From Entrophospora sp. SA101 (taxonomy: Eukaryota; Glomeromycota; Glomeromycetes; Entrophosporales; Entrophosporaceae), in the NCBI GenBank assembly GCA_958430865.1, contig CAUDNR010000658.1, forward strand, positions 12,251 through 24,789: DNA of 12,539 bases, read 5' to 3'. The number at the start of each line of letters is the position of its first letter. Positions within the stretch are counted from its first letter, which is position 1. The notes beneath the pieces are model-generated. The model was given only the letters and a program-made list of their open reading frames with translations. It searched no databases and was not told where the DNA came from. Positions 7,631 through 12,539 of the stretch are shown one piece after another. The translations under genes were made by a program, and so were the position numbers.

Positions 7631-8285
7631 TTAATTATAATCACCAAAATAGTCAGTGACAATATCATCACCATCACTATCATCAGTGAAATGTTTATCG
7701 ACGAAATGTGTGTCGACGAAATGATTGTTGACGAAGTGATTGTTGATGAAGTAAACGCGACCGCCAAACAGATTGTAAAGTTGTGAATGATAAATAGCAG
7801 GCCTAGTTTGTTTTTAAATAGTTTTGTGATAGGGGAAAGTAGTTGTGAACATTCTTTTTTAGAGAAGAAAGTGGTTTGATATCTGTATTCTAGTTTAGGT
7901 GCAAGGACATGGTTTATAATATATTTGATTTGTTCTATTAATTTTTTGGGGAGAAGTAAAGAATTGAAAAGGTGTTGATTGTATTTTTGAAAAAGGAAAT
8001 ATGATGTTTTTTGCGAGCCAGAATTATTGAACCATGCCCCTAGAATTCTAAATGGAATATTTGTGGAAGTGGTATGTTATTAAATGTTGGATTTGTTTCA
8101 TTATCATTTTTAATAAATTAATGACCATCAATGTAGATTTGTCAGGATTTACTTTAATTGATAGAATTTTGTTCGTTTTTTTTTTTTGATAGAGTAATCC
8201 ATCTGGTATCATCCATGTATGCAACACTTGCAATTTGTGACAGATTCAGTGTTGGCAGTATATGGTTAGTTGTTAAATTAGATGG
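7631..8285 (-). pseudogene. Decayed LINE-type reverse transcriptase fragment (unit 1)
   Basis: On the minus strand an open segment holds LSQIASVAYMDDTRWITLS; YMDD at 8219-8208 is the reverse-transcriptase catalytic box with its usual T-W-I follow-up. A frame change in a long A-run (T-run about 8176-8187 on plus) leads to KVNPDKSTLMVIN, the NxxKS(x)L segment downstream of YxDD in LINE enzymes. Another change leads to FRILGAWFNNSG (from 8052), matching the FxYLGxW motif, then a helical region with IINHVLAPKLEYRYQTTF, the thumb region of these enzymes, and KLFKNKLG. A last frame ends in an acidic tail (SDGDDIVTDYFGDYN) and a TAA at 7633-7631. At least four frames are used, so no protein is made. 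The upstream polymerase motifs and endonuclease are absent. Confidence 0.7.
7688..7756. repeat. 15-bp minisatellite, about 4.6 copies (unit 1)
   Basis: Units GAAATGTTTATCGAC, GAAATGTGTGTCGAC, GAAATGATTGTTGAC and GAAGTGATTGTTGAT, then a partial GAAGTAAAC. The 15-bp period keeps frame on both strands: plus gives a DEMxV-like pentapeptide, minus gives HFVDx/HFVNN. It recurs at 9988-10056. Confidence 0.85.
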
Positions 8286-8346
8286 TAAATAGCAATTGTT
8301 TTGTCAAAACGTAATACGTAATACGTAATTACGAGCAACGAAATTA

Positions 8347-8509
8347 AAGACACCTGCCGTAATTGGTTATTTGCGGCAATGGTAACTACCATAGGGTAGT
8401 TACCATTATAAAATATTTCAGCAGCAGTAATTATCTATGGCAAATGGCAGCTACCAACAGTTATTGACGGTGATGGTAGCTACCAGTTCAATCATTTATG
8501 GCAAGTGTC
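8347..8509. mobile_element. MITE truncated by 2 nt at the duplication junction
   Basis: This is the same element as the complete copy at 10647-10811 but stops at GTGTC instead of GTGTCTT, where the second unit begins. The left end is preceded by TA (8345-8346). It contains a perfect hairpin with 13-bp arms, AATGGTAACTACC at 8378-8390 and its complement at 8395-8407, with a 4-nt loop. It also has a TATA-like TATAAAATA (8407-8415) and an ATG (8437) that opens the chimeric frame. Confidence 0.75.
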
Positions 8510-8757
8510 ACAGTTCATTTGATGATCAGGTAATAGATAATTTTGAAAATTATGGATCAAAAAAAAGGATTGATGAATTTAAATCAATTAGAAAGGAATT
8601 TGACAAAATGGATGTAATAAAATTTCATCCATTAACAATTACTGCAACAATTCATCCAAATGCAGTTTATACCAGCAGATTATTAAATTTTACAGATCTT
8701 CCTCAACTTGTGAATTCTAATAAAGTAACAATTATTAATAATAATGGTAATTACTAA
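8437..8757 (+). pseudogene. Chimeric ORF: MITE sequence fused to kinase C-terminal tail
   Basis: A true ATG inside the MITE opens a 106-codon frame. The first 25 residues (MANGSYQQL..., ending YGKCH) come from transposon DNA. From codon 26 the frame is the 81-residue kinase tail, residues 368-448, with its stop. The join replaces Tyr367 by His. No kinase catalytic residue is present. A TATA-like motif lies 22-30 nt upstream of the ATG. In the complete MITE at 10647-10811 the same ATG (10737) reads into a stop straight after the element end, so the fusion exists only because of the duplication. It could be expressed, but the default view is a non-functional duplicate fragment. Confidence 0.6.
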
Positions 8758-8760
8758 TAT

Positions 8761-9930
8761 TTTATTTTATTTGTTTATTAATAATTTAAGTTTATTATTA
8801 ACAAATTATATTAATGTTCATTCTTGTGATGAAATTTTTTTTAGATTCTCAACAGATTGATTTAGATGTGCTAGATCTATTGTAATTATTTTATTTATTT
8901 TCAAACTTATCTTTAGATTTAAATATTTATATTTATAAATAACTTTAAATAAAAAAGCTCATGTGCCTAAATTATATTGTCAACTAGAAAATTTATACAA
9001 GTTTTTTGAATGAATTTTGTGTTTCCACTTTGTTCATGTGATTGAGTGTTTTACAGTTCTTTTATTGGATCAGGTTCTTTCTTTTCTTTCTTTAAGGTTT
9101 GTTGATCCATTACCCATTGCTATAATCTGGGGTCATTAAAAACATGCCTTGATCTGGTTTGGGAAAAACTTGAAAGAATTCATGCAATTCAGCCAACACT
9201 TCTCATTTTGGAACTATTGATGAGCAATCACAACTTTAATAGATAAATTGTTTTTTCATATTTAATAGAACTGCCATGTTTACTTTCTTCATATATATAA
9301 GGTTTTACGACTAGAGTAGGTTTTTTATTTTAAATTGAACAAGAAAAACGTCTGCTTAAATAGATTATTAATGCATTCATTGATTCCAAAGTATATATTG
9401 TTGATTTTTGGTTGAATTACAACCTCAAATGGGTTGTTAAAAGATATAACTTATGTCACTGATCTTTTGAAAAGTAATGTAATAACATTGCGAGGGATCC
9501 TTGCTACATTAATATTATTAATATTAATAAAACTCCTGCATTATGTGTGTTAGAATTCTTTTATTATCATTATCATTTATCATCTTTACATACATACACC
9601 TTGAAGGTTCCTTTTTGATTACTGATTTTTAAACATTTCAAGATTGCTTATGAATTCAAAGTGATGCAAGCCTTTGAGCCTTATTTCAAAGAAACTGGCA
9701 AAAGTAGTTCCAAAGTTGTCGACGAATCTTTATCTTTTCAATTTTGTGAAGCTTCAACACCTTGAGTTGAAGGACCGACCCTATAGCTTAGAAGTCAAGC
9801 AAGCCAAAGAGAGAGAGAGAAGGTCTATGAAAACAACACGAGCTCTCAAATCTAAACTTACCTTCACTAGCTAGATTCCTATTAGCCACAGCCGTGTAAC
9901 AATTAACCTATTGAATAAACTTCACGCATA
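8761..9930. other. Non-coding DNA (unit 2)
   Basis: Identical to 6461-7630, with the same candidate polyadenylation signal (8948-8953), C/T tract, AT near-palindrome and (GA)n tract. A 66-codon TTG-led frame at 9674-9874 is the copy of that at 7374-7574 and is not considered a gene. Confidence 0.5.
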
Positions 9931-10585
9931 TTAATTATAATCACCAAAATAGTCAGTGACAATATCATCACCATCACTATCATCAGTGAAATGTTTATCG
10001 ACGAAATGTGTGTCGACGAAATGATTGTTGACGAAGTGATTGTTGATGAAGTAAACGCGACCGCCAAACAGATTGTAAAGTTGTGAATGATAAATAGCAG
10101 GCCTAGTTTGTTTTTAAATAGTTTTGTGATAGGGGAAAGTAGTTGTGAACATTCTTTTTTAGAGAAGAAAGTGGTTTGATATCTGTATTCTAGTTTAGGT
10201 GCAAGGACATGGTTTATAATATATTTGATTTGTTCTATTAATTTTTTGGGGAGAAGTAAAGAATTGAAAAGGTGTTGATTGTATTTTTGAAAAAGGAAAT
10301 ATGATGTTTTTTGCGAGCCAGAATTATTGAACCATGCCCCTAGAATTCTAAATGGAATATTTGTGGAAGTGGTATGTTATTAAATGTTGGATTTGTTTCA
10401 TTATCATTTTTAATAAATTAATGACCATCAATGTAGATTTGTCAGGATTTACTTTAATTGATAGAATTTTGTTCGTTTTTTTTTTTTGATAGAGTAATCC
10501 ATCTGGTATCATCCATGTATGCAACACTTGCAATTTGTGACAGATTCAGTGTTGGCAGTATATGGTTAGTTGTTAAATTAGATGG
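9931..10585 (-). pseudogene. Decayed LINE-type reverse transcriptase fragment (unit 2)
   Basis: An exact copy of the fragment at 7631-8285, with YMDD at 10519-10508 and the same frame changes. The identical decay shows that the LINE was already broken before the segment was duplicated. Confidence 0.7.
9988..10056. repeat. 15-bp minisatellite, about 4.6 copies (unit 2)
   Basis: Same array as at 7688-7756, including each unit variant and the partial last unit. No change in copy number has occurred between the two, although such arrays tend to mutate quickly, which argues for a very young duplication or an artefact. Confidence 0.85.
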
Positions 10586-10625
10586 TAAATAGCAATTGTT
10601 TTGTCAAAACGTAATACGTAATACG

Positions 10626-10854
10626 TAATTACGAGCAACGAAATTAAAGACACCTGCCGTAATTGGTTATTTGCGGCAATGGTAACTACCATAGGGTAGT
10701 TACCATTATAAAATATTTCAGCAGCAGTAATTATCTATGGCAAATGGCAGCTACCAACAGTTATTGACGGTGATGGTAGCTACCAGTTCAATCATTTATG
10801 GCAAGTGTCTTTAGGTAAAATTAATTACGAGTGACGAAATTAATTATGAGTGAC
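10626..10854. repeat. Direct repeats flanking the MITE
   Basis: TAATTACGAGCAACGAAATTAA lies just left of the MITE (10626-10647, also 8326-8347), and the same word with two changes (GTG for GCA) lies just right at 10822-10843. It is followed by a second, 19-bp-shifted copy TTAATTATGAGTGAC (10840-10854). GTAATAC repeated with period 7 (10611-10631) precedes the left copy. These are either an old short tandem array into which the MITE inserted, or the ends of a larger nested element. Confidence 0.5.
10647..10811. mobile_element. Complete 165-bp TA-flanked MITE
   Basis: The ends are imperfect inverted repeats: AAGACACCTGCCGTAA on the left and, reverse-complemented from the right, AAGACACTTGCCATAA (14 of 16). 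TA borders both sides (10645-10646 and 10812-10813), as expected for Tc1/mariner-type insertion. The interior has a perfect 13-bp-arm hairpin and several GGTAGCTACC-like words. No coding capacity for a transposase. By structure it is a Stowaway-like non-autonomous element. Confidence 0.7.
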
Positions 10855-11120
10855 AAGTACTAAATAAAAAGCATTAACATAAAATTTTCAATCTTTGTTG
10901 AACCATAAACGATATCTTATCTTGAAGTAAAAAAACCACCGCCTTGTGTGAAAGTATTCATACCTGATTATCAAAAGCATATAAAATATTTAATTGCATT
11001 TTTATTACTATTTTACTATTGCTATTACTATTATAATTACTATTATAATTACTATTTTCTCTCGTCGCAAAAACCGGTATTATTCTTCGCTAGTGCTAAA
11101 GAACCCCATATTAATATATA
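10855..11120. other. Non-coding, with a 12-bp AT repeat
   Basis: ATTACTATTATA occurs in tandem at 11024-11035 and 11036-11047 with a partial third copy. Frames through this low-complexity stretch (strings of Tyr, or of Ile and Thr) are not considered genes. Nothing else was seen. Confidence 0.5.
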
Positions 11121-11276
11121 CAGTGAATCTCGGTTTAACGAATAGTCTGGGCAATTTTCCAAAAATCCACCACATCGAGGCTTTTATTAAGATTTATTAT
11201 GGAGAACTTCATCTGTTAAACCAGATATTTAATTAGTATCTGCTAAATCGAGGACCGCTAAACCGAGATTCATTTG
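11121..11276. mobile_element. 156-bp pogo/Tigger-like MITE
   Basis: The left end CAGTGAATCTCGGTTTAACG and the reverse-complemented right end CAAATGAATCTCGGTTTAGC share TGAATCTCGGTTTA. TA lies directly outside each end (11119-11120 and 11277-11278). CAGT starts followed by a CTCGGTTTAACGAA-type sequence are characteristic of pogo/Tigger-family DNA transposons. Sub-terminal copies of the same word (CTAAATCGAG at 11243-11252, GTTAAACC at 11216-11223) add support. No transposase is encoded, so it relies on an enzyme from elsewhere. Confidence 0.75.
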
Positions 11277-11384
11277 TAATAAGTAATGATGATTATACAA
11301 AATTTTTTTACAACATATTGCCAACTTTAAATATGATTTGCGGCAATAATTAAGACTATTTTTTTTTTTTTTGAAGACATATTT

Positions 11385-11597
11385 AATATGGGATTTGGAC
11401 TAGGAAAATCGACCTCTCAGCTGATTTTTTTTATTTTGAGTTTTCTTATTTAATATTAATTTATTATACATGGAGAAAAAATTGGATCTTATTTGTATAG
11501 GATGAATGAGATACAGGGCTTGGAATTAAAAAATTATACTAAAAATAGATTTTTTGTCTGAGGGGTTGATTTTCCTAGTCCAATTTCCTCCCATATT
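11385..11597. mobile_element. 213-bp MITE-like element with long inverted repeats
   Basis: The inner arms at 11395-11420 and 11558-11583 match over 26 positions with two differences (core TTGGACTAGGAAAATC, then RACCYCTCAG). They are extended outward by AATATGGGA (11385-11393) and its complement (11589-11597), with a few unmatched bases between. The interior is AT-rich and non-coding. No convincing target duplication is visible, so the true ends may differ slightly. Confidence 0.7.
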
Positions 11598-11712
11598 CTA
11601 TAGTTAAATTTTTAAATTCTTGAGTTCTATACTTTTAAAATTTGCACAAAATTTAGGAGGTCTCTAGACCATACGAATCATATGGGGCAAAAACTGTGTA
11701 TTAAAGCAAGTA

Positions 11713-11730
11713 TAATAATAATAATAATAA
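11713..11730. repeat. (TAA)6 microsatellite
   Basis: Six perfect TAA units. A near-palindrome, CCATACGAATCATATGG (11669-11685), lies just upstream. Confidence 0.9.
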
Positions 11731-11860
11731 TGAACTGTTCCCGAAAATTTGTTACACGAAAATTGATTGTTTTGTACCCCAAAATTTGAAAAATTATTAA
11801 AAAATAAATTTTGGTGAAATGGCCGAGTTTTCATTTTGGTATGGTGCAAGTCACTTAGTC

Positions 11861-12009
11861 CTGTTGTACGTGAAAATGAAATTATGTGAATTCGCAATTC
11901 ACATATGTGAAATTCAAATTTACATACGTGAAATTCAAATTAGCCAATCAGAATTTCACCCCACTCCATAATATTCAATTTCACATAATTTCAATTTCAC
12001 ATACAACAG
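11861..12009. mobile_element. 149-bp MITE-like element with CTGTTGT termini
   Basis: The left end starts CTGTTGTACGTGAAAATGAA and the right end, reverse-complemented, CTGTTGTATGTGAAATTGAA; the match extends about 31 bp with roughly three differences. Inside are a short palindrome GTGAATTCGCAATTCAC (11886-11902) and two tandem copies of a 21-bp word containing GTGAAATTCAAATT (about 11902-11942). The frame through it (repeated TYVKFK) is a by-product of these repeats. The target duplication is unclear. Confidence 0.65.
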
Positions 12010-12397
12010 TTCCCACAACTTTTTATTGGTCGTCTAGATTTTCAAATTCTCTAAAAACGGAAATGCAACTCCCCAAAATAAATCGTGTGTTTGAAGCCAA
12101 GACCTTCCTCTACAAAATCACGATTTCATCTCATTGATATGTCATGTTGTTGTGGAGAATTTGAGCTTCAAAGTTGCACGAGTTTACCGAATTTACTATT
12201 GTTTAGCCCTAAAATGACAAAAAAAGTTAACATCAAAAATAGACGAATTGAAACAAAATCCTATTGCAGATCTTTTATCACGTGAATTTTCCAGATGAAC
12301 GGGAAGAGAATTATCTTTATTATTAAAAAAATACAAAGTTCATTTATTTTAAATTTAATAAATAGACTATTGCATTGATCAAAGAAATGTGCAATTT
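12010..12397. other. Non-coding, nothing recognised
   Basis: A few frames of 60-80 codons cross this stretch on the plus strand but have no recognisable motif or splice structure. No inverted repeat or RNA gene was seen. Confidence 0.4.
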
Positions 12398-12530
12398 GCA
12401 AAATATTCTAACGAACGTTTATCAATTATTTAATAGTTTGTGTAGTAGTAATCGAAATAAGTTTTAAGGACAAGATCTATGAACAAAATATACTAACGAA
12501 GGTTTTATCAATCATTCAATAGTTTATATA
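12398..12530. repeat. Diverged direct repeat with ~85-bp period at the right edge
   Basis: CAAAATATTCTAACGAACG...TCAATTATTTAATAGTTTGT (12399-12440) is repeated as CAAAATATACTAACGAAGG...TCAATCATTCAATAGTTTAT (12484-12527), with about five substitutions and one indel. It may continue past the window. Confidence 0.65.
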
Positions 12531-12539
12531 AATTTCTCT

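Larger units (their letters stand above)
6210..8509. repeat. 2,300-bp direct tandem duplication, unit 1
   Basis: Every line compared by eye matches the next unit at an offset of exactly 2,300 bases, and I found no mismatch or indel. The left boundary is set by position 6209 (T) against 8509 (C), inside codon 367 of the kinase. The right boundary is set by 8510 (A) against 10810 (T). There is no microhomology at the junction. The unit contains 248 bp of the kinase 3' end, its downstream flank, a decayed LINE fragment on the minus strand, a minisatellite and nearly all of a 165-bp MITE. It is either a very recent duplication or an assembly artefact. Confidence 0.95.
8510..10809. repeat. 2,300-bp direct tandem duplication, unit 2
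   Basis: This repeats 6210-8509 base for base as far as I could check. It begins inside the kinase tail and ends 2 nt before the end of the complete MITE, whose last TT (10810-10811) and flanking TA (10812-10813) are outside the unit. The outside flank at 10814 is therefore the original right neighbour of the single-copy locus. Confidence 0.95.

Noticed and set aside
8048..8233. 61-codon minus-strand frame as an independent gene (also 10348-10533)
   Set aside because: It is one frame of the decayed LINE reverse transcriptase; its neighbours in other frames carry the adjoining motifs.
10948..11236. Two plus-strand frames rich in Tyr or Ile/Thr
   Set aside because: They translate a 12-bp AT repeat and the pogo-like MITE.
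11664..12137. Minus frame 11664-11897 and plus frame 11886-12137
   Set aside because: They run through a TAA microsatellite and the CTGTTGT element; the repeated TYVKFK is a product of tandem DNA words.
12398..12530. CRISPR-like spaced repeat
   Set aside because: Only two diverged copies, in eukaryotic-looking DNA, with homology extending through what would be the spacer.

Overview
The window reads as AT-rich nuclear DNA of a filamentous fungus, most likely an arbuscular mycorrhizal fungus (Rhizophagus/Glomeromycotina). The clue is the best gene: a tyrosine-kinase-like (TKL) protein kinase with a small Cys4 motif ahead of the kinase domain and a short GT-AG intron, the form of kinase that is massively expanded in that lineage. 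The species is an inference; no rRNA or tRNA gene was seen to confirm it.

Layout. 1-127 (minus) is the start of a protein cut by the window edge, possibly von Willebrand A-like, with a TATA motif about 60 nt upstream. 128-1222 is essentially non-coding. 1223-1715 (minus) is an F-box-like gene broken by a one-base frameshift in an A-run. 2193-2880 (minus) is a decayed reverse transcriptase interrupted inside its motif B by a 211-bp MITE-like element with 2-bp target duplications. 3072-3713 may be a second TA-flanked element, and two CGAATAAA-rich blocks end in the same 21 bases. 4556-4860 holds a frameshifted exon-like remnant.

5035-6457 (plus, one intron at 5497-5572) is the intact kinase, 448 residues. 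From position 6210, exactly at the end of its kinase domain, a 2,300-bp segment is present twice head to tail (6210-8509 and 8510-10809) with no difference that I could see. Each unit carries the kinase C-terminal tail, its 3' flank, a decayed minus-strand LINE-type reverse transcriptase with an intact YMDD box, a 15-bp minisatellite, and a 165-bp TA-flanked MITE. The internal junction lies 2 nt inside the end of that MITE, which fuses MITE sequence in frame to the kinase tail and makes a 106-codon chimeric ORF.

10810-12539 is a gene-free transposon graveyard: a pogo/Tigger-like MITE, two further MITE-like elements with long inverted repeats, microsatellites and a diverged 85-bp repeat at the right edge.

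Working picture: one functional signalling gene sits in a repeat-rich, recently rearranged accessory region. The observation most worth following is the exact tandem duplication whose breakpoint coincides with a transposon end. No bacterial operon, CRISPR array or tRNA/rRNA was found.
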